DNA from: an uncultured Sphingomonadaceae bacterium
GTDB lineage: Bacteria; Pseudomonadota; Alphaproteobacteria; Sphingomonadales; Sphingomonadaceae
NCBI GenBank assembly: GCA_938050045.1
Contig: CALLJS010000021.1
Coordinates: 1 to 45,570 of the forward strand
Length of the DNA: 45,570 nt
Reading direction: 5' to 3'
This document shows positions 16,038 to 25,376 of the stretch, one piece after another. The translations under genes were made by a program, and so were the position numbers. The stretch's first letter is position 1, and the number at the start of each line of letters is the position of its first letter. The notes below the pieces were generated by a model, which made no database searches, had not been told where the DNA came from, and saw nothing but the letters and a program-made list of their open reading frames with translations.

Positions 16038-16708
16038 TAGGCAACATCAGTCGCAGTCAATGTCCAATTTCTATCGCTGTTTTTAACATCGCGTTCGAAC
16101 GTCCAAATATCATGCGTTTCAATCGCATCCGACAACGAACCACCGATGATATTACCATCTTTATCGCGCGTAAGAGCAGCAATATCTGCATCAAAGCGCA
16201 CAGTGACGCGCGCGATGGGTTTATCAAATTCTGCATCAACAATGCTTACTTTCTCGATACGCACCAATTTATTCTCTACTATTTGCCCAGCCTGTTCGCG
16301 CGCTATTATAGCGGCTTCAAAATCAGCATATACGCCCGCATCGCATAATTTCTGAAGCTCTTCGCGTTTACCGCCCCAAAAAGACGAGAGGGTTAATTCA
16401 TAAGCCGCTTTTGCGCCTGTGCTGAATTGTGCGAGATTGAAACCTCTGTCCGCAGCCATAATATCGCGCAGAGAATTCTGCGCTGCGGGATCCACCATTT
16501 CGGCTTTTATGGCTTGGCTTTCTATTTTCGCCGCCGCACGCTGCATGATATCCACGACATCGCTATTGGCATTATCACTGGAAGAAGCGTCATCTTGAGG
16601 GCCTGCTATTGGTTTTTGTTCGTGCCCCGTTCTTTTGCCCAGAACCGAATAGAGGCGTAAGCCCAAAAATGCAGCTACCATCGCTAACAAAACAATATCA
16701 AAAGTCAC
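16037..16708 (-). CDS. Tim44/TimA-like domain protein
   Basis: A protein of about 223 residues. I start it at GTG 16708 (VTFDIVLLAMVAAFLGLRLYS) because this gives the typical N-terminal membrane anchor of the family and has GGAGG just upstream; a longer form from 16732 is possible. The anchor is followed by a polar linker and a Tim44-like domain (about 90-220; GFNLAQFSTGAKAAYELTLS, RITVRFDADIAALTRD, ETHDIWTFERDV). In alphaproteobacteria such inner-membrane proteins (TimA) are related to mitochondrial Tim44. It is the first gene of the timA-mltA-smr unit, divergent from secB. Confidence 0.85.
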   Translation of the reverse strand: MTFDIVLLAMVAAFLGLRLYSVLGKRTGHEQKPIAGPQDDASSSDNANSDVVDIMQRAAAKIESQAIKAEMVDPAAQNSLRDIMAADRGFNLAQFSTGAKAAYELTLSSFWGGKREELQKLCDAGVYADFEAAIIAREQAGQIVENKLVRIEKVSIVDAEFDKPIARVTVRFDADIAALTRDKDGNIIGGSLSDAIETHDIWTFERDVKNSDRNWTLTATDVA

Positions 16709-17076
16709 ACAACCTCCGTGTTGCCATCCCATTAGGGATATTGGCCAGTATAATTTGATTCACCATCTCTTGGTGTCCTATATCACTTTAATAGTTGAAT
16801 ATAGGTTTAACGTGATAAAATCTTGCAAAATCTATGGCTATAAGCATCCTACTTACAGGCAATAAATTCTGCCCCATATAATCTATCGCATATGGATTGC
16901 ATATAGTTGCTATTGCCGACAAATACAAACATCAAATATTGATATTATTTGATAATCAGCAAATTGTTGCTCTTAGTCCAAAGCCCTGCTAGGCGGTTTT
17001 CAAACGTTTTGCATTTACAAGCAAAGCAAATTCGAACCAATGTCACTCTATTTTAGAACGGAAAAGAAGATATAAT
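16709..17076. other. Divergent promoter region between timA-like gene and secB
   Basis: About 370 nt of AT-rich DNA between two divergently read units. It must hold both promoters, but I cannot pick a clear -35/-10 pair. A palindrome-like stretch around 16930-16965 (ATCAAATATTGATATTATTTGAT) is the only structure noticed. No RNA gene or small coding frame was recognised. Confidence 0.4.
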
Positions 17077-17598
17077 ATGGCCAAGAAAAAAGCCGAAGAT
17101 GATGGTGCTGTAAAATCAGAAAGACTAAGCGCGAATGGCGAAGACAATCAACCTCATGTTGGGCTATTGTTTCAATATGTCAAAGACTTGTCAGTAGAAA
17201 ATCCAAATTCTCCTTCTAGCCTAAATTGGGACGATCAACCTCAAGTTGATGTTCAAGTGAATATCCAAGTCCATAAAGTTAGCGACGATGTGCATGAAGT
17301 CGAGATGATTTTGACCACTAAAGCCACCTCTGAGCAAGGCGTTTTATATGCTGTCGAACTCTCTTACGCTGGTTTATTTGGGATAAAAAATGTACCCGAG
17401 CCACAATCCCATGAATTTCTTTTTGGCGAAGCACCGCGCTTAATATTTCCATTTGCTCGCCGCGTTATTGCTGATGCAACGCGCGATGCTGGTTTCCCGC
17501 CGCTCACTCTGGACCCAATTGATTTCAACATGCTCTATTTGCAGCAGCGGGCGCAAGCCGAAGAATTGGCCAAAGAGCAGCCTGCTGGCGAAGCTTAA
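17077..17598 (+). CDS. secB: Protein-export chaperone SecB
   Basis: A 173-residue acidic protein, slightly longer than the usual ~155 because of an N-terminal Lys/Glu/Asp extension. The SecB pattern is present: LFQYVKDLSVENPNSP (about 30-45), VNIQVHKVSDDVHEVEMILT, YAGLFGI, and near the end PRLIFPFARRVIADATRDAGFPPL followed by LDPIDFNMLY. SecB is a homotetrameric cytosolic chaperone that keeps preproteins unfolded and passes them to SecA. murJ starts 30 nt after its stop, suggesting one transcript. Confidence 0.95.
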   Translation: MAKKKAEDDGAVKSERLSANGEDNQPHVGLLFQYVKDLSVENPNSPSSLNWDDQPQVDVQVNIQVHKVSDDVHEVEMILTTKATSEQGVLYAVELSYAGLFGIKNVPEPQSHEFLFGEAPRLIFPFARRVIADATRDAGFPPLTLDPIDFNMLYLQQRAQAEELAKEQPAGEA

Positions 17599-17628
17599 AT
17601 TAGTGCTGATAGCGCAGATGGTACGCAT

Positions 17629-19203
17629 ATGAATCTGCTAAAATCCACAGGAATCATAGGCGGTATGACTTTGGTCAGCCGCCTATTTGGTTTTGTGCGC
17701 GATATTTTGGTTGTGCGCTTATTGGGGGCTAGTGCGATAGGCGATGCATGGCAAATTGCTTTCATGTTCCCCAATATTTTCCGCCGATTATTCGCAGAAG
17801 GCGCATTTTCGGCTGCTTTTGTTCCCTTATTCAATCGCAAGATAAGCGGCAATGATGCGCACGAAGGACGGCGGAAAGCCGAGCTTTTTTCCATTGAAAT
17901 AATGTCAATATTTGTCCCAATTTTGATATTTTTTTCCGCCATCATCATGATAGCGATGCCAGGCCTATTATGGTTATTTGATGATTTTGGCAGAGGTGAT
18001 CGCGTGAATGCAACATCCATTGCTCTGGCTCGGATTACATTCCCTTATCTCACCCTGATTAGCCTCACCACCTTATTCGCTGCTATTCTCAATTCCGTGA
18101 ACCGCTTTGGCGCTGCTGCTTTTGCTCCTGTCTTGCTTAACATCTGTATGATAAATGCTTTGCTCTATTCAATATGGGCTTATGGCGAAGATAATAGCGG
18201 CAATATTGCTTATGCGCTGGCCTATGCCGTTACCATAGCTGGGCTGATGCAATTGCTCTGGCTCTATTATTGGACCCGAAAAGCGGGGTTCATAATCACA
18301 ATAAACCGCCCCAAATTCACGCCAGATGTCAAGGAATTGGGGGTGTTAATCATTCCAGCTATATTCGGTGCAGGTGTCTATCAAATCAGCCGTTTCTTAG
18401 ATTTATTTTTTCTAGGGCAGTTGGAAACGGGGTCATTTGTCTATCTGGCCGCAGCAGATCGATTAAACCAATTACCCTTGGGCATGATTGGCATTGCCTT
18501 GGGCATTGCGATATTGCCCTCTTTATCCAGATATATTGCCAAAAATGATATGGCAGGAGCGCAGCGCGTTCAGAGCAATGCTATTGAGCTTGGTTTATTG
18601 CTCACCACGCCAGCGGCTGTTGGGTTATTTTTTGCAGCAGAGCCATTGATTACAGCTATTTATAACCATGGCCGATTCACTATTGATGATGCTAGCCAAA
18701 CAGCCTCTGTGGTCATGATGCTTGTGCTAGGCTTGCCCGCTTATGTGTTGGTGAAAATATTAACGCCAGGTTTTTTCGCGCGCAAAGATACAAAAACGCC
18801 TGTTTATACAGCCGCAATATCTCTATTAATCAATGTCGCTCTCAACATAATATTCATTGTGATATATGATTATGGCGTTGCTGGATTAGCATTGGCGGGT
18901 GCGATTGCAGCATGGTGCAACACAATTTTGCTCTATTTTATTTTGAAAAAAAGGGGGCATTTTTATATTGAAAGCGATCTATTTGCGCGGATTGTCCGTA
19001 TCATTATTTCTGCTATCGCAATGGGCGTAATGCTCTATTTGTTGAAAGATTATGGAACAGATTATTATAGCGGCAGCATTGACGAGCGTTTTCTATCTAT
19101 TATTTTATTGGTCAGCGCTGGAGCCATTATCTATTTCATCATGGCATGGTTTACAGGGGCTATTGATCGTACCAAGGTAAATATATTAAGAGGCCGAGCA
19201 TGA
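17629..19203 (+). CDS. murJ: Lipid II flippase MurJ
   Basis: A 524-residue protein with about 14 hydrophobic segments. The MurJ/MviN start is typical: LLKSTGIIGGMTLVSRLFGF and VRDILVVRLLGA, with the conserved Arg residues of the first helices, followed by FRRLFAEGAFSAAFVPLFN and, in the middle, RLNQLPLGMIGIALGIAILP. It flips the peptidoglycan precursor lipid II across the inner membrane and is essential in most bacteria. It follows secB and precedes trpS by 32 nt, so the three are probably co-transcribed. Confidence 0.95.
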   Translation: MNLLKSTGIIGGMTLVSRLFGFVRDILVVRLLGASAIGDAWQIAFMFPNIFRRLFAEGAFSAAFVPLFNRKISGNDAHEGRRKAELFSIEIMSIFVPILIFFSAIIMIAMPGLLWLFDDFGRGDRVNATSIALARITFPYLTLISLTTLFAAILNSVNRFGAAAFAPVLLNICMINALLYSIWAYGEDNSGNIAYALAYAVTIAGLMQLLWLYYWTRKAGFIITINRPKFTPDVKELGVLIIPAIFGAGVYQISRFLDLFFLGQLETGSFVYLAAADRLNQLPLGMIGIALGIAILPSLSRYIAKNDMAGAQRVQSNAIELGLLLTTPAAVGLFFAAEPLITAIYNHGRFTIDDASQTASVVMMLVLGLPAYVLVKILTPGFFARKDTKTPVYTAAISLLINVALNIIFIVIYDYGVAGLALAGAIAAWCNTILLYFILKKRGHFYIESDLFARIVRIIISAIAMGVMLYLLKDYGTDYYSGSIDERFLSIILLVSAGAIIYFIMAWFTGAIDRTKVNILRGRA

Positions 19204-19235
19204 GCTTTGGTCGCTCACATAAATAAGGAAAAATT

Positions 19236-20231
19236 ATGCGCGTCGTATCTGGTATTCAACCCACTGGGAATTTGCATTTAGGCAATTATCTGGGTGCGAT
19301 TAAAAATTGGGTCAAAATGCAAGACGAAGCGGAGTGTTTTTTCTTTCTTGCTGATTTGCATGCTATTACCGTTCCCAATGAGCCTGCTATTTTATCGGCC
19401 AACACGCGCGAAATGGCAGCCGCATTAATCGCATCTGGCGTTGATCCTGATAAATCAACATTGTTCAACCAAGCGCGCGTTAGCGGTCATGCTGAATTGG
19501 CTTGGATGCTCTTTTGCAGCACGCCATTGGGATGGCTCGATCGGATGACGCAATTTAAGGAAAAATCGGGCAAGCATAAACAACGCGCAAGCATGGGGCT
19601 TTATAGCTATCCTGTGCTGCAAGCCGCCGATGTCCTAATTTATCAAGCGACGCATGTCCCCGTTGGCGACGATCAAAAACAGCATCTTGAGCTGGCGCGT
19701 GATATTGCCAGCAAATTTAACGGTGATACGGGACAGAATATTTTCACGCTGCCCGAAGCCTATATCAATGGGCCAGCGGCGCGCGTGATGTCGCTGCGCG
19801 ATGGCAGTGCCAAAATGTCCAAATCTGACCCATCGCATCTAAGCCGAATAAATTTATCCGATGATGATGATATGATTAGCAAGAAGATTAAAAAAGCGCG
19901 CACCGATGACCAAAATTTACCCTCTGAAATAGCAGGTTTAGAAGGGCGAGAAGAGGTGCGTAATTTGGTCAATATTTGTGCTGCAATAACCGATGAAACC
20001 CCCGATGCTATATTGGCAGAGCATGCTGGCAAAGGCTTTGATGGTTTCAAATTAATTCTAATCGATGCCCTTATTTCGAGCTTAAGCCCGATTCGGGAAC
20101 GCTTTTTAGCCTTAAAATCTGATGATATAATATTAGATGCGATATTGGAAAAAGGAGCAAGCAAAGCCCAAGAGCAAGCGCAAGCAACTGTCGAAGCATC
20201 CTATAAAGCACTGGGTTTATTAAGAAATTAA
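19236..20231 (+). CDS. trpS: Tryptophanyl-tRNA synthetase
   Basis: A 331-residue class Ic aminoacyl-tRNA synthetase of the usual bacterial length. The HIGH-type motif is PTGNLHLGNYLGA (about 7-19) and the KMSKS loop is GSAKMSKSDPS (about 189-199). In between are MTQFKEKSGKH and YPVLQAADVLIYQATHVPVG, typical of TrpRS substrate binding. It charges tRNA-Trp with tryptophan. A GGAA ribosome binding site lies before the ATG. Confidence 0.96.
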   Translation: MRVVSGIQPTGNLHLGNYLGAIKNWVKMQDEAECFFFLADLHAITVPNEPAILSANTREMAAALIASGVDPDKSTLFNQARVSGHAELAWMLFCSTPLGWLDRMTQFKEKSGKHKQRASMGLYSYPVLQAADVLIYQATHVPVGDDQKQHLELARDIASKFNGDTGQNIFTLPEAYINGPAARVMSLRDGSAKMSKSDPSHLSRINLSDDDDMISKKIKKARTDDQNLPSEIAGLEGREEVRNLVNICAAITDETPDAILAEHAGKGFDGFKLILIDALISSLSPIRERFLALKSDDIILDAILEKGASKAQEQAQATVEASYKALGLLRN

Positions 20232-20353
20232 TCGCACATCCTCTTTTTTATTCAAGATTTACTAAAACCCCTATTTTCTGATATATTCAAATGAGGTTCA
20301 GATTAAGAAGAATATAATAATATAAAGTAAGCGTTCAATTACGGAGTTATGAC

Positions 20354-21097
20354 ATGTCTAAAAAAACCATCAAGCGTCTGGCATTATCCTTTGCCCCCAT
20401 CATGTTGTTATCATTGGGCGCATGTGCTGCACCATTTCAAGCGGACGTCTCGCGCTTTCAGCAACTGCCTGCTCCGCAAGGACAGAGTTTCTCTGTAGCT
20501 ACGAACAACCCCGATCTCAAAGGTGGACTCGAATTTGCTACTTATGCGGGCTTAGTTGCAGAGCAAATGCAACGGGTCGGCTATGTGCCAGCCGCCAGTG
20601 CTAGCGATGCTGATTTGATTGTGAATTTAGACTATGGAATCGACGATGGTGAAGAAAGAACGGTGGTGCGTTCTTCAGCTTTTAATTCTTTCCATGGTGA
20701 TTATGGTTATAGTAGATTTGGACGCAGAGGTTTTGGCTATAGAGGTTATGGAAGACGGGGTTTTGGAAGACGGGGTTTCAGAAGCAGCTTTATTTATGGT
20801 TTCCATGACCCTTATCTTTTTGGTGGGTACGGATTTGGGGGCTTTGACAGAGTCAGAAGCTTTACCGTATATAAAAGCAATATCGATTTGAGAATTGACA
20901 ATAAAGCGACGGGCGAACGCCTTTTCGAGGGAAAAGCACATGCGCAATCACGCTCAAATAATCTAATATATTTAGTGCCAAATTTGGTCGAAGCTATGTT
21001 TACAGAATTTCCTGGGGGTAATGGTGAAACATTGCGTATCTCTATCGCGCCCGAGAGCAACAAGAAAAAAGTTAAAAAAGTAAAAGTGCAAGAGTGA
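20354..21097 (+). CDS. DUF4136-type lipoprotein with a Gly/Arg/Phe-rich insert
   Basis: A 247-residue envelope protein. The signal is lipoprotein-like (MLLSLGAC, Cys about 24). DUF4136 features flank the middle: FAPYAG-like FATYAGLVAEQMQRVGY and DADLIVNLDYGIDDG at 60-100, and VYKSNIDLRIDNKATGERLF plus VPNLVEAMFTEFPG at 170-230. Between them, about residues 113-167 form an insert rich in Gly, Arg, Phe and Tyr (RRGFGYRGYGRRGFGRRGF). The family has no known function and is common in outer-membrane lipoproteins. The C-terminus is Lys-rich. It is monocistronic with its own terminator. Confidence 0.8.
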   Translation: MSKKTIKRLALSFAPIMLLSLGACAAPFQADVSRFQQLPAPQGQSFSVATNNPDLKGGLEFATYAGLVAEQMQRVGYVPAASASDADLIVNLDYGIDDGEERTVVRSSAFNSFHGDYGYSRFGRRGFGYRGYGRRGFGRRGFRSSFIYGFHDPYLFGGYGFGGFDRVRSFTVYKSNIDLRIDNKATGERLFEGKAHAQSRSNNLIYLVPNLVEAMFTEFPGGNGETLRISIAPESNKKKVKKVKVQE

Positions 21098-21121
21098 TTA
21101 TTCTGTGACCACAAGCGATAG

Positions 21122-21149
21122 AAAAGGCGCTTTGAACAGCGCTTTTTTT
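21122..21149 (+). terminator. Rho-independent terminator after the DUF4136 gene
   Basis: AAAAGGCGCT-TTGAAC-AGCGCTTTTTTT: a 9-10 bp stem with a 6-nt loop and a T-run. Because the left arm begins with A residues, it could also serve the convergent dnaA transcript. Confidence 0.8.
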
Positions 21150-21186
21150 ATATCTATATCCTATAAACCAATATCGGTTAAACGCA

Positions 21187-22656
21187 CTAAGCTTCTAATT
21201 GGCGCAATAAAGCACGAACATCATTGTCCATATCGCTATCGCTTTGCCGTAAATCTTCAACCAGACGCACAGCATGAATAACGGTACTATGATCGCGGCC
21301 GCCAAATTTACGGCCAATCTCTGGATAAGAGCGCGGCGTCATCACTTTTGCAATATACATAGCAACTTGGCGCGGGCGAACCACAGCACGGGCTCGACGC
21401 TTGGACGACATTTCGCTACGATCAATTCGAAAATATTCACACACAGCACGCTGAATTTCATCGATGGTGATACGGCGACGGCACGCGCTTAAAATATCTT
21501 TTAATTGTTCTTCGGCCAATTGTTTGGTCACGGGACGGCCCGTTAATTGCGCATAAGCCAGTAATTTATTGAGGCCGCCTTCTAGTTCACGGACATTGCG
21601 GCTTATTGTTCGGGCCAAAAATTCGACCACATCTTCACCAACACCAGAATCGGGCATTTTGGCAAGGCGTTGTTCAAGGATAGACCGGCGTAATTCCAAA
21701 TCAGCGGGCTGAATATCGGCGACCAACCCCATAGAAAGGCGCGATAATATACGTTGATCGACACCATCAAGAGCCTGAGGAGCGCGATCAGCGGCTACGA
21801 CTAATCTTTTTCCAGCACCCATAACGGCATCAATAGTGTGCAAAAATTCTTCTTGGGTTGATGTTTTACCCACTATGAATTGAATATCGTCAATCAGTAA
21901 AATATCTGCAACGCGCAAACGCGCTTTGAAATCCATCACCTCTTTGCGGCGCATCGCCGATACAAATTCCATCATAAATTTTTCAGCCGACATATATAAT
22001 ATATGCGCATCGGGGTTAATCTTGCCATATTCATGGCCAATAGCATGCATCAAATGTGTTTTACCCTGTCCCGTGGCTGCTTGTAAATAAAGCGGGTTGA
22101 ACAATGGTTTTGCAATTGCGGAAACACGTTTTGCCGCGCTCAATGCCAATCTGTTGGTTTGGCCTTCGACAAAATTTTCAAATGTCATGCTTGGGTCTAA
22201 ATGCGCTTTTTCAGGGCGTCTAGCTTCGCTGGATAATTTTTTAACATTGGCTTCGCGTTCAGACATTAATTTTTCTGATCGTGGACCGCCTGGTTTCGCC
22301 CGTACTTTTATATTCTTAACGTCTTTATTGGCAGATTTCCATGCCAAAGCTATCCGCTCTGCATAATGATCTGAAACCCAATTTGCCGAAAAATCAGAAG
22401 GAGACATTAATTCTAACGTCCCCGTCAAAGGGCAAAAGTCACCAAGTTGAATAGAGCGAATCCATTGACCATAAACATGCGCACCAAAGTCACGGCGCAA
22501 TCCAGATGTGATAAATTGCCAATCATCTTCTAACCGCGATGTCGCTTGTGATGAATGCTTATCTGCCGACAGATTATGTTTCGAATAACTATTATGAAGA
22601 TGTGTTTTTTCATCAGTTATAGATTCTTTATGATCTATATGCATTCTATCTGTCAT
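21187..22656 (-). CDS. dnaA: Chromosomal replication initiator protein DnaA
   Basis: A 489-residue AAA+ ATPase. Domain I starts at about 44 (DDWQFITSGLRRDFGAHVYGQWI). A variable linker ends near 155, then comes the ATPase domain with Walker A ATGQGKTHL (194-202), Walker B DILLIDDIQF (251-260) and the arginine region RILSRLSMGL. The DNA-binding domain IV includes RPRQVAMYIAKVMT and GGRDHSTVIHAVRLVEDL. A Ser/His/Lys-rich N-terminal tail of about 40 residues precedes domain I; translation from a later start is possible but no good Met exists there. It binds oriC and opens it. No DnaA boxes were seen in the adjacent gap. Confidence 0.95.
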   Translation of the reverse strand: MTDRMHIDHKESITDEKTHLHNSYSKHNLSADKHSSQATSRLEDDWQFITSGLRRDFGAHVYGQWIRSIQLGDFCPLTGTLELMSPSDFSANWVSDHYAERIALAWKSANKDVKNIKVRAKPGGPRSEKLMSEREANVKKLSSEARRPEKAHLDPSMTFENFVEGQTNRLALSAAKRVSAIAKPLFNPLYLQAATGQGKTHLMHAIGHEYGKINPDAHILYMSAEKFMMEFVSAMRRKEVMDFKARLRVADILLIDDIQFIVGKTSTQEEFLHTIDAVMGAGKRLVVAADRAPQALDGVDQRILSRLSMGLVADIQPADLELRRSILEQRLAKMPDSGVGEDVVEFLARTISRNVRELEGGLNKLLAYAQLTGRPVTKQLAEEQLKDILSACRRRITIDEIQRAVCEYFRIDRSEMSSKRRARAVVRPRQVAMYIAKVMTPRSYPEIGRKFGGRDHSTVIHAVRLVEDLRQSDSDMDNDVRALLRQLEA

Positions 22657-23171
22657 TACCGCCCTCTCAAACTTTACCCAATAATCATAATATAAAAACT
22701 ATCTGCCTCTCGAAGAGCAGATTTATTCCGATTATCATAAGGCGGTTAAGCACCGTGCAATATTAATTTACAAGCAACAGTAAATTGCCTTCAAAATCAG
22801 CAAATGCTATTTAGAAGTCACCCCATGAATAATGTATTGGAACAGCTTTATACTGCTTCATATTTTATTATTAATATCTATTAAGCGCGATTCATAGATT
22901 CTCACAAGAGGATAATTTCAAAAAAAATGAAATATTCATATTGACTCAACTCAAAGTAAGGTTTTGCGTAAATAACATATAAGCTATTGTTAAATATAAA
23001 AAAAATAACTGACGTCATATCAAAGCTTTTCCGAATCGCCAGAAAAGCTAGACTCTTTATTTGCGGCATTATGAGAGGCGGATGAAACGCAAAATTAAAT
23101 TATCTTGGCCATGCAATTATAGTAATTATTCTCTTTTGATACTATCAATAGTTAAACTAAGGAAAACATTG
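22657..23171. other. Gap upstream of dnaA
   Basis: About 515 AT-rich nt between rpsT and dnaA. I looked for TTATCCACA-type DnaA boxes on both strands and found none. One clear inverted repeat, AGCTTTTC-N10-GAAAAGCT, lies at 23024-23049, and a GACGTC palindrome at 23011-23016. The dnaA promoter must be here but is not obvious. No coding frame with homology or RNA gene was recognised. Confidence 0.4.
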
Positions 23172-23201
23172 AAAAACCCGTCGCAAGCATGTTGGACGGG
23201 T
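23172..23201 (-). terminator. Rho-independent terminator of rpsT
   Basis: On the minus strand, ACCCGTC-N12-GACGGGT is followed by TTTTT, about 60 nt after the rpsT stop. The 7-bp GC-rich stem and T-run fit an intrinsic terminator. Confidence 0.75.
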
Positions 23202-23258
23202 CGAATCTATCAAATCAAATCTATCCCAGCGTAAAACGAATCGCTTAGGCCAGATTGA

Positions 23259-23519
23259 TTAAAGGGCAGCCACTTTTTTGTTAAGACGGCTCAATTTACG
23301 CGATGCCATATTGCGGTTCAAGACACCTTTAGCGACGCCGCGATCTAGTTCAGGTTGCATTGCGCTAAGGGCTTCACCCGCTATTTTTTTATCGCCAGCT
23401 TCAACAGCAGCTTCAACGGCTTTGATGAAAGTACGGATACGGCTCAAACGGCCACGATTAACTTCGGTACGGCGTCCGTTGCGGCGGATACGTTTTTTAG
23501 CTTGTGGCGTGTTAGCCAT
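23259..23519 (-). CDS. rpsT: 30S ribosomal protein S20
   Basis: An 86-residue basic helical protein beginning [20 protein letters not shown] and ending [20 protein letters not shown], the usual S20 pattern and length. It binds 16S rRNA early in small-subunit assembly. It lies between mutM and dnaA on the same strand and has its own terminator, so dnaA is transcribed separately. Confidence 0.96.
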   Translation of the reverse strand: MANTPQAKKRIRRNGRRTEVNRGRLSRIRTFIKAVEAAVEAGDKKIAGEALSAMQPELDRGVAKGVLNRNMASRKLSRLNKKVAAL

Positions 23520-23687
23520 AAAAAAACCTCTAATTCATTAAGATAAAGCAGGAAGAGTCGCATAGACATTTCCCTTGAAGCGACCGCCACTAGCCTGTCC
23601 CCTTACGAACGTCAACGAAAAACATTGTCATAGCGCAAAAAACCCCATATCTGCTCTTTATGACGCATTTTTACAGCCTTATCGCGC

Positions 23688-24500
23688 TCATTTTTGGCAT
23701 TTAGGGCAGTAAAAGGTTGATCGTCCGCCCTGCACGCTGCGCCCAATGACATGGCCTTTTAAGCATGTTTCATTCTCGCGTCCATAAACAAGCCATTGCT
23801 TGGAAAAATAACCAAGCTCACCATCGGGAGCCGCAAAGTCGCGCAAAGTAGAGCCACCTGCTTCAATCGCAGAAGCTAGCACCGATTTAATGGCCGCGAC
23901 TAATGTCTCTAACCTTGGCTTTGAAATAGCCCCAGCCTTGCTACTGGGTAATATTCCCGACATATATAATGCTTCGCACGCATAAATATTGCCAAGCCCC
24001 GCCACAATGCGCTGATCCAACAATGCTGTTTTAATGATAGAGGATTTGCCAGAGAGTTTTGATTGCAAATTTAGCGCCGTAAAATCATCGCTCAAAGGTT
24101 CAGGCCCCATAGCAATAAAAGCCTTATAATCCGCCAGATGTTCATTGCGAATAATATCCACAGAGCCAAATCTGCGCGGGTCATTAAGCGCAGCAATACG
24201 GCCGCTCTTGGTTTCTATGATAAAATGATCATGTTTTTCTATCGTATCAGGGTCAATGCGCCATCGCCCAGACATGCCCAGGTGAAATATCATAATATCA
24301 TCGCGGTCAGTATGCACCAACCCATATTTGGCGCGGCGCGAGAGACCGATAATCTTTGCCCCTGTTAGACGCTGCCGTAAATCTGCGGGGAAAGGCCAGC
24401 GCAGATTATCACGCCGTGTTTCAGCGCGGACAATCTGTTCACCATCTAACAGTTGGCGTAACCCTGCAACGGTGGTTTCAACTTCTGGTAATTCAGGCAT
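23688..24500 (-). CDS. mutM: Formamidopyrimidine-DNA glycosylase
   Basis: A 270-residue protein with the Fpg start MPELPEVETTVAGLRQLL; Pro2 is the catalytic nucleophile, and E3 and E6 are present. Other family marks are HLGMSGRW, DPRRFG, QRIVAGLGNIYACEAL (helix-two-turn-helix) and the C-terminal zinc finger ETCLKGHV..GRSVQGGRSTFYCPKCQK. The zinc finger has the fourth Cys pair but His in the second position (C-x3-H with CPKC), a minor variation on the Cys4 pattern. The enzyme removes 8-oxoguanine from DNA. It is divergent from ubiE. Confidence 0.94.
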   Translation of the reverse strand: MPELPEVETTVAGLRQLLDGEQIVRAETRRDNLRWPFPADLRQRLTGAKIIGLSRRAKYGLVHTDRDDIMIFHLGMSGRWRIDPDTIEKHDHFIIETKSGRIAALNDPRRFGSVDIIRNEHLADYKAFIAMGPEPLSDDFTALNLQSKLSGKSSIIKTALLDQRIVAGLGNIYACEALYMSGILPSSKAGAISKPRLETLVAAIKSVLASAIEAGGSTLRDFAAPDGELGYFSKQWLVYGRENETCLKGHVIGRSVQGGRSTFYCPKCQK

Positions 24501-24634
24501 TTCTCAAAATCCAATCATGTCTCTTAATATGCGATACTATGAATGCAGCAAGTTTAATATAGACGTAAGCAAAGTTTAATTTGCCGATACCTCTCTCAAT
24601 CGCTAAAGCCCTTAAAAGAAACATTTAAGGCGAT

Positions 24635-25375
24635 ATGGCGATGAACGAAGATACAGTGTCCTTTGGCTATGAAAATATTGACGCTGCCGAGAAAAAAGGC
24701 AGGGTTGGGAAAATATTCTCTACTGTCGCCGAAAATTACGACCTTATGAATGATGCTATGACGGGCGGTACGCATAGGCTGTGGAAGAATCAATTTGTCC
24801 GCCGCGTGAACCCGAAAGCTGACGAAGATATATTGGATGTCGCGGGTGGCACGGGTGATATTGCTTTTCGTATGCTGTCATCGGGTGCGAATATTACTAT
24901 ATCCGATATTAATCCCGATATGTTAGAAATCGGCATGCAACGCGCCGTTAAAAAAGGCTATGACGGATTAGTCTGGAGCGAACAAAATGCCGAAGAGCTT
25001 AATTTTCCCGACCAATATTTTGATGCTTATACTATTGTCTTTGGTATTAGAAATGTCACCTATATCGATAAAGCCTTGACCGAAGCACATCGCGTATTGC
25101 GCTATGGTGGGCGGTTTTTTTGTATGGAATTTTCGCAAACACAATGGCCTGTCTTTGACAAAATTTATGAACAATATTCGCACAAAATATTGCCGCAAAT
25201 TGGCAAGATGGTCTCTAATGACGAAGATAGCTATCGCTATTTGGCCGAATCTATCGCCCGCTTTCCCGATATGAAAACATTTGAATCGATGATAAAAAAG
25301 GCAGGCTTTACACAAACCAAGGTTGAACCGATTATGGGCGGATTAGTTGCTATACATAGCGGGTGGAAAGTATAA
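24635..25375 (+). CDS. ubiE: Ubiquinone/menaquinone biosynthesis C-methyltransferase
   Basis: A 246-residue class I SAM-dependent methyltransferase. The UbiE pattern is clear: ENYDLMNDAMTGGTHRLWKN (about 31-50), SAM loop DVAGGTGDIAFRM (about 68-80), NADELxF-like NAEELNFPDQYFDAYTIVFG and IRNVTYIDKALTEAHRVL. It methylates the ring during ubiquinone synthesis. ubiB starts two bases after its stop codon, so the two are one operon. Confidence 0.95.
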   Translation: MAMNEDTVSFGYENIDAAEKKGRVGKIFSTVAENYDLMNDAMTGGTHRLWKNQFVRRVNPKADEDILDVAGGTGDIAFRMLSSGANITISDINPDMLEIGMQRAVKKGYDGLVWSEQNAEELNFPDQYFDAYTIVFGIRNVTYIDKALTEAHRVLRYGGRFFCMEFSQTQWPVFDKIYEQYSHKILPQIGKMVSNDEDSYRYLAESIARFPDMKTFESMIKKAGFTQTKVEPIMGGLVAIHSGWKV

Positions 25376-25376
25376 A

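Noticed and set aside
22657-23258. Chromosomal replication origin beside dnaA
   Set aside because: It is AT-rich but has no DnaA boxes, and in alphaproteobacteria the origin is often away from dnaA.
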